From Salinibacillus aidingensis (GTDB lineage: Bacteria > Bacillota > Bacilli > Bacillales > Alkalibacillaceae): a stretch of DNA of 64,000 bases. The stretch spans positions 186,001-250,000 of the forward strand of contig NZ_BAAADO010000002.1 in the NCBI RefSeq assembly GCF_039522525.1, written 5' to 3'. This document shows, piece by piece, positions 34,924 through 43,414 of this stretch (position 1 is the stretch's first letter; every line of letters begins with the position of its first letter). A program made the position numbers and the translations under genes. The notes below the pieces were generated by a model that was given only the letters and a program-made list of their open reading frames with translations, had not been told where the DNA came from and searched no databases.

Positions 34924-35940
34924 TTATAGTTTAATAACAACCTTACGTGCTTCTGGCGGAGCTTGGTCCATTAATTCAAAGGCTTTTTCAGCTTCACTTA
35001 ATTCAAATTGGTGACTTACTAATTCCTTTACATCAAACTCTAGCGTGTTAAATAATTCAACCACTTTCGGGAAACGGTGTGTTTGTAAGCGTGAACCACA
35101 AATCGTTAACTCTTTCTTCGTAATATTCACTTGGGCAAGCTGAGACACTTTCGTATCAAAACCAAGTAAAACCACTCGTGCAGCCGCAGATGTTACCGCT
35201 ACTGCTTGCTCAACTGTCTGCGGAAGACCAACCGCATCAATGACGACATTGGCACCCATGCCTCCAGTCCATGCAAACACTTCTTCTTCTACATCAGAGT
35301 TTTGTGGATTGATGATGTGATCAACCCCCCACTCTTTCGCAAAAGCAAGACGCTTATCATTGAAATCAGAAATTGCGACCTTCGCACCTGCTTGCTTTGC
35401 CATTTTCAAACAACACAATCCAATTGGGCCAGCCCCAATGATGAAAACATAATCTCCATCTTGAACTTGACCACGATAGATAGATTGAGCCCCAATCGTA
35501 AATGGCTCAATCAAGGCAATCTCAGACCAATCTCTATCATTATGGACCCGATGCACTAAATGCTCGGGCATCACCATCACTTCACGGCCACCGCCTTCAC
35601 GATGCACACCATAAACTTGTACACTCTCACAAATATTCGGACGACCTTGTTTACAAGCATAGCATTCTCCACAAGATGTCATCGGTTCTATCACTACTTT
35701 ATCTCCTACAGATAAGCCAGTTACAGAATCGCCCGTTTCTACAACCTCTCCAGCAATTTCATGCCCTATAACCCGAGGATAGGTCGCAAAAGGATTTTGT
35801 CCATGAAGAATGTGCATATCAGATCCACAAATTCCCATCGCTCTCATCCGTATTTTTACTTCATTGGGCTGTTCTAAACTTGGCTCTTCCATTTCTACTA
35901 CATTTAATGTTCCTGGTTCTTTTACTTGAATTGCCTTCAT
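34924..35940 (-). CDS. Zinc-binding alcohol dehydrogenase, YjmD-like
   Basis: A 338-residue medium-chain dehydrogenase. Catalytic zinc ligands CGSDMHILHG (Cys37) and GHEIAGEVVE (about 58), a structural zinc cluster CGECYACKQGRPNIC, and GAGPIGLCCLKMAK (NAD site, about 170) are intact. B. subtilis carries a similar gene (yjmD) at the same place before uxuA. It probably oxidises a sugar acid or alditol feeding the pathway, for example a gulonate/mannonate-type substrate. Confidence 0.9.
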   Translation of the reverse strand: MKAIQVKEPGTLNVVEMEEPSLEQPNEVKIRMRAMGICGSDMHILHGQNPFATYPRVIGHEIAGEVVETGDSVTGLSVGDKVVIEPMTSCGECYACKQGRPNICESVQVYGVHREGGGREVMVMPEHLVHRVHNDRDWSEIALIEPFTIGAQSIYRGQVQDGDYVFIIGAGPIGLCCLKMAKQAGAKVAISDFNDKRLAFAKEWGVDHIINPQNSDVEEEVFAWTGGMGANVVIDAVGLPQTVEQAVAVTSAAARVVLLGFDTKVSQLAQVNITKKELTICGSRLQTHRFPKVVELFNTLEFDVKELVSHQFELSEAEKAFELMDQAPPEARKVVIKL

Positions 35941-35957
35941 TATAAGCCCTCCTTTTA

Positions 35958-37232
35958 TTAATCAAATAAGCTTGGTAAGAATAGTGTTAGACTTGGAATG
36001 AAACTAACCGCTAATAATACGAGTAAACTTACAGCTAAGAATGGTAGTAACGCCTTAGATGCCTGGCCAATGGACACTTTCCCAATACTAGATGCCACAA
36101 ATAAACATACACCTACTGGAGGCGTAGATAAACCAATCATTAAGTTCAGTACCATCATGACCCCAAATTGAACGGGATCCATTCCAATTTGAGTGGCAAC
36201 AGGTAATAACACTGGGAACAAAATCACAAGTGCTGCGATGGTTTCCATAAAGGTTCCTACAAAAAGCAGCAACACATTTAGTAGAAGAATAACGATTATT
36301 GGATTTTCAGAAATGGCTAAAATCGAATCTGCTACTAGTTGTGGAATTTGCTCACTTACTAGAATCCATCCAAATAGATTCGCCATTCCAACCAACACCA
36401 TAATTCCCGCTGTACTAACCATAGAATCTAATAGAATCTTCGGAAGCATGTGCAGCTTTAAATCACGATAAACAAATATCCCGACAATTAAAGCATACAC
36501 AACGGCTACAATAGATGCCTCTGTTGGTGTAAAGTAACCACTTAAAATTCCAAATAAAATAATAACCGTCATCATAAGAGCCCAGAAGGCGCCGAAGAAT
36601 GATTTGGTAATAACGGAGAATGTTTGACGTTCACCTTTTGGATATTTCCTCTTTTTCGATATCACATACGTAGCAGCCATTAAGCATAGCCCGAGCAAAA
36701 TGCCAGGGATAGTACCCGCTAAAAATAAATCGCCGATTGATACCGTCGCAAGTGTTCCTAAGATAATCATAGGAAGCGAAGGGGGGATAATAGGTCCAAT
36801 TGTAGAAGAGGATGAAGTTACAGCTACTGAAAAAGGAGCATCATACCCTTCTTTTTTCATGGCGGGAATCATGACTGAACCAATGCTTGCAGTATCCGCT
36901 AGTGCTGTCCCAGTGATGCCAGCAAACCCCATGGATGCACCAACGTTTGAGAGACCTAAACCACCTCGTATATGCCCAACTAGCTTTTTTGCAAAGTCGA
37001 TGATTCGTTCTGTAATACCACCAGCATTCATTAAGTTTCCCGCCAGAATGAACCCTGGAATACAGAGTAAAGTAAAGGAGTTAATACCCCCAAACATTTT
37101 CTGAGGGATTATATTTAAAGGAATATCGGCAATCAAAATATAAACCAAAGATGATAGACCTAAACTAAAGGCAATTGGTACGCTGAGAAATATTAGAAGG
37201 ATAAAGGTTACAAATAATATGGCGGCCATCAT
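35958..37232 (-). CDS. TRAP transporter large permease (DctM)
   Basis: A 424-residue membrane protein with about 12 spans. PIAFSLGLSSLVYIL, the GITGTALADTASIGSVMIP region (about 105) and SSSTIGPIIPPSLPMII (about 140) are hallmarks of DctM. It forms the Na+-coupled channel of a tripartite ATP-independent importer. Its start overlaps dctQ by four bases. Confidence 0.94.
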   Translation of the reverse strand: MMAAILFVTFILLIFLSVPIAFSLGLSSLVYILIADIPLNIIPQKMFGGINSFTLLCIPGFILAGNLMNAGGITERIIDFAKKLVGHIRGGLGLSNVGASMGFAGITGTALADTASIGSVMIPAMKKEGYDAPFSVAVTSSSSTIGPIIPPSLPMIILGTLATVSIGDLFLAGTIPGILLGLCLMAATYVISKKRKYPKGERQTFSVITKSFFGAFWALMMTVIILFGILSGYFTPTEASIVAVVYALIVGIFVYRDLKLHMLPKILLDSMVSTAGIMVLVGMANLFGWILVSEQIPQLVADSILAISENPIIVILLLNVLLLFVGTFMETIAALVILFPVLLPVATQIGMDPVQFGVMMVLNLMIGLSTPPVGVCLFVASSIGKVSIGQASKALLPFLAVSLLVLLAVSFIPSLTLFLPSLFD

Positions 37233-37717
37233 TGGTTAACACCTTCTTCCTCTTCGTACTGATCTAATTTAAGTACGGCATAAATATTAAAAAAACTGTA
37301 TAGTGCTAAAAATACAAATAAAATTACCATGCTAAAGTGAATGTAATACATTTCAATCGCTAGTGTGGCAGAAGATTGATTCTTCCCAAGTAATGTAAAC
37401 TCGTAGGCATAGGATATTAAGAAAGCAGAAAACAATCCTAAAATCAGGTAAATCATTGCATCGACATATTTTTTAAGTTTTTCAGGAAGGAAATCGATAA
37501 ATAAATCGACTCGAACATATTCACGTTGCTCCATCGCTAAAGGTGCTGCAAAGGCAATAGAGAAGATAAAAAAGAAACGTGAAAGTTCCTCCGTCCAAAC
37601 AAAACTAAATGGTGAATAACGCCCTGTAATTTGGATGATCACAACGAGAACGAGGGCAGAAAAACTAGCAATCGTTAAAAATTTTAGTATCCGACTAAGA
37701 ATGTGTATAGCTTGCAT
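37229..37717 (-). CDS. TRAP transporter small permease (DctQ)
   Basis: A 162-residue protein with four spans, including the conserved FVWTEELSRFFFIFSIAFA segment (about 36-55) and YVRVDLFID. It partners DctM and docks the binding protein. Confidence 0.93.
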   Translation of the reverse strand: MQAIHILSRILKFLTIASFSALVLVVIIQITGRYSPFSFVWTEELSRFFFIFSIAFAAPLAMEQREYVRVDLFIDFLPEKLKKYVDAMIYLILGLFSAFLISYAYEFTLLGKNQSSATLAIEMYYIHFSMVILFVFLALYSFFNIYAVLKLDQYEEEEGVNQ

Positions 37718-37744
37718 TGTTGCTCACCCTTTATAAAATTATGG

Positions 37745-37896
37745 GGTAACATACCCCCTGAAAAGCGCAAGCGCCTCGCTCAGCCCCGTCAGGCATAGGC
37801 AAGCCCTGAAGTGGCGGTTTTTGCCACAGAAAGGGCTGACTTATGATCCGAGGCGCTAGGTGCTGGAACTAGACACCTAAAGGGGGATATGTTACC
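37745..37896. repeat. BIME-like repeat forming a 150-base stem-loop
   Basis: GGTAACATACCCCCT and AGGGGGATATGTTACC close a long imperfect hairpin, inside which GCGCCTCG/CGAGGCGC and CAGCCC/GGGCTG pair again. The GCGCAAGCGCCT...CAGCCCCG core is a repeat type seen in many Bacillaceae; a degenerate copy is at 43316-43395. Lying between dctP and dctQ it can serve to stabilise dctP mRNA. Confidence 0.75.
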
Positions 37897-37907
37897 TAAT
37901 TAAATTT

Positions 37908-38948
37908 TTATTGTCCTGCTTCTACAATTTTATTAAATAGTTCTAATTGTTTTTCAGTTAAGCTATCTTCAACAGCTGGTTTCATCGCTTCTGCGAAAGC
38001 CTCTTGGTCTACTTCAACGAATTCCATTCCAGCATCTTTTAATTCTTGCTCAATTTCAGCAGTTTCAGTTTCATATAATTCTAGACCATATGCTTGTGCT
38101 TCCGCTGCTGCTTCTTGAACAGCTGCTTGCATATCCTCACTTAGTGCGTTGAACTGTTCATTACCAACTACAACATAAATCCAAGAATATACGTGCTCGG
38201 TTACGTTTACATAATCTTGTACCTCATTGAAACTAGCACTTTGAATTAAGTCAACTGGGTTCTCTTGCCCATCGATAACCCCTTGTTGTAGTCCTGTAAA
38301 TACTTCACTAAAGTCCATAACCTGAGGTCTAGCTCCTGCTGCTTCCCAAGCATCCATGAATAAAGGTACGTTTGGTACACGCATTTTAAATCCTTCTAGA
38401 TCTTCTGGTGATTTAATTGGCTCATTAGAAGTTAAATTTCTTGGTGCACGGATATGGTAATAAAGTGGTGTTACGCCAACCCCCTCTTTAATCGCATCTT
38501 CAATTTCACCACCGATTTCACCTTCTACAACTTTTTGTAAGTGGTCTTGACCTTTAAATGCATAAGGAACAGCCATCAATGCGGCTTCTGGAGCCCAGTT
38601 CGCCATCGTTTCTCCGGAAATCGTCATATCCACTGTACCAGCTTCAATTCCATTTAAAACCTCTGTTTCAGAACCTAATTGCTCATTTGGATAAATTTCG
38701 ATTTGTAACTGACCATCTGTTTTCTCATCAACAAGCTCAGCAAACTTTTCTGCTGTTTTGTGCCATTGGTGGTCCTCATTAGATAAGTGTCCCATCTTCC
38801 AAGTAATCGTTTCGCCTGAATCTGAACTTGATCCTTCTCCTGCACTACCTTCATTTCCAGAACCTGAAGCGTCTTTCTCATTACCACTACATGCTGCTAA
38901 AACCAAAATCAGTGCCGATACAAACAAAAAGCATAGAAACTTCTTCAT
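37908..38948 (-). CDS. TRAP transporter substrate-binding lipoprotein (DctP)
   Basis: A 346-residue extracytoplasmic binding protein. Lipobox VLAACS (Cys about 20) is followed by a Gly/Ser linker, then WKMGHLSNEDHQWHKTAEKF and the conserved helix PEDLEGFKMRVPNVPLF (about 165), where the Arg binds the carboxylate of the ligand. The family takes sugar acids such as gulonate, mannonate or uronates, which suits this operon. Confidence 0.94.
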   Translation of the reverse strand: MKKFLCFLFVSALILVLAACSGNEKDASGSGNEGSAGEGSSSDSGETITWKMGHLSNEDHQWHKTAEKFAELVDEKTDGQLQIEIYPNEQLGSETEVLNGIEAGTVDMTISGETMANWAPEAALMAVPYAFKGQDHLQKVVEGEIGGEIEDAIKEGVGVTPLYYHIRAPRNLTSNEPIKSPEDLEGFKMRVPNVPLFMDAWEAAGARPQVMDFSEVFTGLQQGVIDGQENPVDLIQSASFNEVQDYVNVTEHVYSWIYVVVGNEQFNALSEDMQAAVQEAAAEAQAYGLELYETETAEIEQELKDAGMEFVEVDQEAFAEAMKPAVEDSLTEKQLELFNKIVEAGQ

Positions 38949-39007
38949 GATTAGTGACCTCCCATTTTTTAATAGATTAATATAAAGAAAAGGTTTTTCA
39001 CCTTAAC

Positions 39008-40018
39008 TTACGATTCGAGATAGTTGTAAATACTTTCCGGTACCGGGATTCCTTCTACTTGTCTCATTTCCTCGTTTAGCTGTTCTGGCTCACCAGGTAC
39101 CATTACAGACTTAAAGCCTTCTGCTGGTTTTACTTCATGTAACTCATCAATCATCTTATCGATGTTTTGCATGAATTGATGTTGGTCAATGAATAACCCT
39201 GGACTAATCGTAATAATGGTATGACTTAAATGACGGTAGTTATTATAGTCCCCATACATGCTAGAAATACTAGGGCCAAAGGCAGATCCAGTTAGTACAC
39301 CTGTTAATACATCCACTATAAGAGCTAGACCATAACCTTTAGGTCCACCAGTTGGAAGTAAATGTTTAACTAGGCTTGGGTCTGTTACAGGAGTACCATT
39401 TCCATCTACTCCCCAGTTGTTTGGAATCTCACTACCTGTTTCTCTAGCATGTAAGATCTTTCCTAAAGCAACATTACTTGTTGCCATATCTAAAATAATT
39501 GGGCGATGTTTACTAGCCGGAAAACCATAAGCAATTGGGTTTGTCCCGAAATAGGAATCGGCTCCCCCAAAAGGTACGACGGCGCTATCGGTATGCGTCA
39601 TGATCATGCTGATGGTATCTTGCTCTGCTGCTTGCTGTGCGTAATAGGACAAAGCACCACAGTGACTACTGTTTATAATTCCTACGATTCCAATGCCATT
39701 ATCTTTAGAGAGTTGAATCGCATGGTCCATCGCTTTTTTTGTAATCACATGACCCATTCCGTTATCTCCATCAAAAAGTAATGCTGAAGAACCTTTACGC
39801 TCCGTTCGGAATTCTGGGTTTGGGTTCATGCCCCCTTCGTTCATTCTCTCTACATAGTGCTCGGTTCGCAATACACCGTGTGAGCCCACACCGCGTAAGT
39901 CTGCATGTACAAGCACATCTGCTACATCCTCAGCATGCTCTTTGCTTACTTTAGCTTCGGTTAATTTATGAACAACTAATGACTTTAGCTCTTCCTTTTG
40001 TACGATGATGTCAGACAT
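39008..40018 (-). CDS. Ldh-family (malate/lactate/diketogulonate) dehydrogenase, YjmC-like
   Basis: A 336-residue NAD(P)-dependent oxidoreductase of the type-2 malate/L-lactate dehydrogenase family. ADLRGVGSHGVLRTEHY (about 50), GIVGIINSSHCGALSYYA (about 113), FGTNPIAYGFP (about 160) and GPKGYGLALIVDVL (about 236) are typical. Relatives are YjmC of the B. subtilis hexuronate operon and YiaK, 2,3-diketo-L-gulonate reductase, which is also linked to a TRAP transporter. The substrate is likely a 2-keto or 2-hydroxy sugar acid. Confidence 0.9.
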   Translation of the reverse strand: MSDIIVQKEELKSLVVHKLTEAKVSKEHAEDVADVLVHADLRGVGSHGVLRTEHYVERMNEGGMNPNPEFRTERKGSSALLFDGDNGMGHVITKKAMDHAIQLSKDNGIGIVGIINSSHCGALSYYAQQAAEQDTISMIMTHTDSAVVPFGGADSYFGTNPIAYGFPASKHRPIILDMATSNVALGKILHARETGSEIPNNWGVDGNGTPVTDPSLVKHLLPTGGPKGYGLALIVDVLTGVLTGSAFGPSISSMYGDYNNYRHLSHTIITISPGLFIDQHQFMQNIDKMIDELHEVKPAEGFKSVMVPGEPEQLNEEMRQVEGIPVPESIYNYLES

Positions 40019-40030
40019 CTAATCTTCCTC

Positions 40031-40582
40031 TCATTGCAGATTGGCATGATTTCTATTCATCATGTCGTGAATATCTTCTTTCTCCGTCGTCATTGAAATT
40101 ACCACAGCATCTAGCAACAGATGAACAGATTGGTCGAATTGATTCCCCATCGGCTGAATGGTTGCCGGTTCATCTTTTCTACGCTTTTTCGTGGCTGCTG
40201 GTATAATCACTTGATGGTCCACTAATGTTTGAAGCTTAGATTTTCTGTTGCTCGTGACTAAGTGTACCAGGGCCTTCGATTTAGCTGCTTGTTCAGCTAC
40301 GAGCGCAACAGACGGGGTATTTCCTGAGCCACTGATGGCTACAAACAAATCCCCTTCTTGAATACTTGGCGTAATAGTTTCTCCTATCACATAAACCGTA
40401 TAGCCTGCGTGCATAAGTCTCATCGCAAACGCCTTTCCCATCAAGCCTGATCTACCCTCCCCACAGACAAAAATACGTTTAGCTTGCTGCAGGGCATCTA
40501 TGAAAGCAGTAACTTCCTCATGGTCAACATGTTTAGCTACTTGCTTAAGCTCCTCTAAAATTTCCAAATGAACACTCCTCAT
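40031..40582 (-). CDS. hxlB: 6-phospho-3-hexuloisomerase-like SIS protein
   Basis: A 183-residue SIS-domain isomerase. RIFVCGEGRSGLMGKAFAMRLMHAGYTVYVIGE (core, written here only as landmarks RIFVCGEGRSG and AMRLMHAG), then AISGSGNTPS (about 90) and the C-terminal QPMGNQFDQSVHLLLDA motif identify the PHI branch. PHI interconverts 3-hexulose 6-phosphate and fructose 6-phosphate in the ribulose monophosphate pathway. Its start overlaps the upstream synthase-like gene by four bases. Confidence 0.88.
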   Translation of the reverse strand: MRSVHLEILEELKQVAKHVDHEEVTAFIDALQQAKRIFVCGEGRSGLMGKAFAMRLMHAGYTVYVIGETITPSIQEGDLFVAISGSGNTPSVALVAEQAAKSKALVHLVTSNRKSKLQTLVDHQVIIPAATKKRRKDEPATIQPMGNQFDQSVHLLLDAVVISMTTEKEDIHDMMNRNHANLQ

Positions 40583-41196
40583 CTTTTTGAAATCACCTCC
40601 TTCATCGTACGACTGGCCTCACCCGGGTTACTTGCATTTGTAATGTAACCGCCTACAATAAAGACATCGGGTTTAAGCTTTTCAGATTGTTGAACCGATT
40701 TTGGTGAAATTCCCCCTGCCACAAATACCGTGAAATCATCAGATAAAGATCCGTAATGTTCAAAGGAGTTCCCCTCTGAATGATCTTGTGTATCTTTTCC
40801 AATATGGGCGGAGACGAGTTCTACGCCTAATTCTTTTAATCTAGCAAAACGCTCTACTGGAACCTCCAATAAATCGACCAACACATTTTTATACAATTCT
40901 TCAGCTACCTGAATAGAGTCGAGAATGGTTTGATCATGGGAAAGCCCCATCACTGTTGTAATGTCAGACCCGGCCTCAAGTGCTTGGCGCGTCTCATGCT
41001 TCCCCGCATCGCAAGTTTTCATATCCGCAACAATTTTCTTATCAGGAAACCGCTTACGAAAATCGCGAATGATATCCATTCCGTACTCCTTAATCACGCC
41101 AGTTCCAATCTCGATATAATCGATATGATCATAAGTCTGCTCTGTAATCGAGATACATTCCTCTTTTGTTAAACGGTCTAACGCAACTTGAATCAT
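40579..41196 (-). CDS. hxlA: 3-hexulose-6-phosphate synthase-like (HUMPS family) protein
   Basis: A 205-residue TIM-barrel enzyme of the OMP-decarboxylase/HUMPS family. QVALDRLT, YIEIGTGVIKEYG (about 30), VADMKTCDAG (about 57-66) and VAGGISPKSV (about 165) fit 3-hexulose-6-phosphate synthase; the 3-keto-L-gulonate-6-phosphate decarboxylases (UlaD/SgbH) are close relatives. The active-site loop reads SAHIGKDTQ: the position that is Arg in the decarboxylases and usually a small or hydrophobic residue in synthases is Lys here. In a hexuronate operon a novel specificity is possible. Confidence 0.8.
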   Translation of the reverse strand: MIQVALDRLTKEECISITEQTYDHIDYIEIGTGVIKEYGMDIIRDFRKRFPDKKIVADMKTCDAGKHETRQALEAGSDITTVMGLSHDQTILDSIQVAEELYKNVLVDLLEVPVERFARLKELGVELVSAHIGKDTQDHSEGNSFEHYGSLSDDFTVFVAGGISPKSVQQSEKLKPDVFIVGGYITNASNPGEASRTMKEVISKR

Positions 41197-41208
41197 CCTC
41201 GTTGCCCC

Positions 41209-42159
41209 CTACCTTTCAACAGACTCTTTTTCCCCAAGTCTTTCTAGGACGTCATCATAATACGGCAGCCCTTCATTATCACCATAAACACCAACGACCA
41301 TCGATCCAATTGTATTGGCAAATTGCAAAATCCGTTTTGGCTCCCATACGTTTAATAATCCACAAATGACACCCGCATCAAATCCATCTCCTGCACCGAC
41401 TGTATCAGCTACTGTTTCCACTTTAACAGCTGGAGCTTCAACTATTTCGCCGTCAGTCCAAACAAGTGAACCATCTACCCCAAGCTTGATGAACAAATGA
41501 GAAATATTATATTGCTTAGCTTTTTCGATCAGTTCAGTTACATCATTCGTACCAAATAGCAATTCAGCCTCATCTAACCCAGTCAGTAGGTAATCCACGT
41601 AAGGCATCCATCTTAACAACGTTTCACGTGCCTTTTCCTTACTCCAAAGCTTCAGTCGAATATTAGGGTCCATGGAAATTTTCACGCCATGTTTGTGAGC
41701 TAAAGTAACAGCCTGTTCAATCACTTGAATGTTTTGCTCACTGATTGCCGGGAACACCCCCGTTATATGAAGCAGCTTAGCCTGTTGAAAGTATTCTTCA
41801 TTTAAAGATTCTGGAAGTAATGTCTCAGTAGGTGATTTATCCCGATAATAAAAAGTTTTTCCAGACCCGTCTTCTTGGATTTCTTTAAAATTTAGGGAGG
41901 TTGGATAGCCTTTTTCAAGTTTGACCTCAGATACATCTATGCCTTCACCTCTAGCAAAGTTGTAAATATGCCGGCCAAACTCATCCTTCCCTAATCGGCC
42001 AATCCATCCGACATTGAGGCCCAGTCGAGAACATCCAATCGCAACATTAAATTCTGCTCCCCCTACCTTTCGTTTAAAGGAATCTGAAAACCGAAGGGGA
42101 CCTGTAGAACTTGGGTCAAATGTAATCATGGCATCTCCGATTGTGATAACATCGTTCAT
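41209..42159 (-). CDS. kdgK: 2-keto-3-deoxygluconate kinase (PfkB family)
   Basis: A 316-residue ribokinase-fold kinase. GDAMITFDPSSTGPLR, KVGGAEFNVAIGCSRLG (about 31) and the ATP/anion-hole motif DTVGAGDGFDAG (about 250) are intact. It phosphorylates 2-keto-3-deoxygluconate, supplying KDPG for KdgA. It overlaps the LacI gene by four bases. Confidence 0.92.
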   Translation of the reverse strand: MNDVITIGDAMITFDPSSTGPLRFSDSFKRKVGGAEFNVAIGCSRLGLNVGWIGRLGKDEFGRHIYNFARGEGIDVSEVKLEKGYPTSLNFKEIQEDGSGKTFYYRDKSPTETLLPESLNEEYFQQAKLLHITGVFPAISEQNIQVIEQAVTLAHKHGVKISMDPNIRLKLWSKEKARETLLRWMPYVDYLLTGLDEAELLFGTNDVTELIEKAKQYNISHLFIKLGVDGSLVWTDGEIVEAPAVKVETVADTVGAGDGFDAGVICGLLNVWEPKRILQFANTIGSMVVGVYGDNEGLPYYDDVLERLGEKESVER

Positions 42160-43187
42160 ATACGTACACCTGCTTTCTCTGCTGATTTTCTAACGATTAT
42201 TGAAGGGTCAAATCGATATATTTGTGCACCCTCACTCTGGTTGGAATCATCAAACTTATCGAGTAATAACTCTACCGCCTTTTCCCCCATTTCAAAGGTT
42301 GGTTGTGCGATTGTAGTTATTGGTGGATTATGAATCTCCATAAAGTTTACTTCATCAATGGTCACTAACCCGACATCACTCCCAATTTTCAAGTCATGCT
42401 CCGAAGCATATTTCAGGAATTCCATTAAGGTTAAATCGTTTCCTGAAACAATGGCCTGTGGCGGTTTTTCTAACTTAAAAAGCTCAGCTATACCTTTTTT
42501 TAAAACCGGGAGATCTCTTGATTTGATGTAAGCTTCACGTATCGGGAGATCAAACCTTTTCATTGCGCTTTTATAGCCTTGAACACGCTCAACCCTTGGT
42601 ACAACAGCCGTATCAATAGAAGTCGTTAAGACGGCAATATCCTCATACCCATTGGTGAGCAAATGTTCTATAGCCATATGAATAGCTTTTTCGTTATCTA
42701 GCATAACCGCATCACTGTTCAAACCGTTTACATATCGGTCAACAAAAACAATCGGAAAGTTTGAATCTACCAATCTTTTATAAAGTTCTCGATTCCCACT
42801 TGTAGGAAAAACGATTAAGCCATCCACCTGTCTGGCTAATAGAGTTTCTATATAATTCTTCTCTTTTTTTGGATTATCATCTGCATTACAGATAATAGTC
42901 GAAAAATCATTTTCGTTTAACGTATCTTCAATCGCTCGAATCACCTGGGTAGAGAAGGAATGAAGAATATTCGCCACAATAACCCCTATCGTAGCTGTGC
43001 TTTTCAGCTTTAAACTTCTGGCTACATTGTTAGGTTGATAGTTTAATTCTTCAATAGCTTGCTCTATTCTTTCCCGAGTCTCTTCCCGCATGTATTCATA
43101 TCGTTCGTTCAGGAATTGAGATACAGTACTTTTCGATACCTTTGCATACTTTGCCACGTCACTAATCGTCGTTTTTTCTATTGTCAT
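42156..43187 (-). CDS. kdgR: LacI-family regulator, KdgR-like
   Basis: A 343-residue LacI repressor: HTH with TISDVAKYAKVSKSTVSQFL (about 7-26), hinge helix NNVARSLKLK, and a periplasmic-binding-like core starting TIGVIVANI. It is the first gene of the twelve-gene operon. Three tandem operator-like repeats lie 20-58 bases upstream of its start, so it should repress its own operon until a sugar-acid inducer (probably KDG) binds. Confidence 0.9.
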   Translation of the reverse strand: MTIEKTTISDVAKYAKVSKSTVSQFLNERYEYMREETRERIEQAIEELNYQPNNVARSLKLKSTATIGVIVANILHSFSTQVIRAIEDTLNENDFSTIICNADDNPKKEKNYIETLLARQVDGLIVFPTSGNRELYKRLVDSNFPIVFVDRYVNGLNSDAVMLDNEKAIHMAIEHLLTNGYEDIAVLTTSIDTAVVPRVERVQGYKSAMKRFDLPIREAYIKSRDLPVLKKGIAELFKLEKPPQAIVSGNDLTLMEFLKYASEHDLKIGSDVGLVTIDEVNFMEIHNPPITTIAQPTFEMGEKAVELLLDKFDDSNQSEGAQIYRFDPSIIVRKSAEKAGVRI

Positions 43188-43206
43188 ATTTGTTCATCCC
43201 TTTACA

Positions 43207-43245
43207 AAACCGGTTTACTAAATCGGTTTACTAAATCGGTTTAAT
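43207..43245 (-). promoter_or_regulatory. Triple tandem 13-bp LacI/KdgR operator
   Basis: AAACCGGTTTACT, AAATCGGTTTACT and AAATCGGTTTAAT follow each other without gaps. The first contains the perfect palindrome AAACCGGTTT, and the others differ from it by one base. This is the kind of CG-centred palindrome LacI-family proteins bind. Confidence 0.75.
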
Positions 43246-43260
43246 GAAACTATAACATAA

Positions 43261-43274
43261 TGAAAACGCTTTTA
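43261..43274. promoter_or_regulatory. Putative cre site upstream of the uxu operon
   Basis: TGAAAACGCTTTTA differs from the cre consensus at one position and lies 74 bases upstream of the LacI gene start, 15 bases beyond the operator array. Catabolite repression of hexuronate genes is established in bacilli. Confidence 0.65.
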
Positions 43275-43315
43275 AAATAGAAAATTTAAATTTTTTAAAT
43301 ATATTGGTGAGAACA

Positions 43316-43395
43316 AAAGCCAAAATGCCTTGGTCACCCCCGACAGACATAAGGTGAAGTTCTGGCGTTGCGGTTTTGCTGATTAAAGACATGGG
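43316..43395. repeat. Degenerate BIME-like repeat
   Basis: GCCTTGGTCACCCCCGACAG, ACATAAGGTGAAGTTCTGGC and GCGGTTTTGCTGA resemble the repeat at 37745-37896, but the right arm is lost. Confidence 0.55.
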
Positions 43396-43414
43396 ATAAA
43401 TTTAAGGCATTGCA

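Noticed and set aside
43207..43245. Start of a CRISPR-like array
   Set aside because: Only three 13-base units without spacers; better explained as tandem operators.
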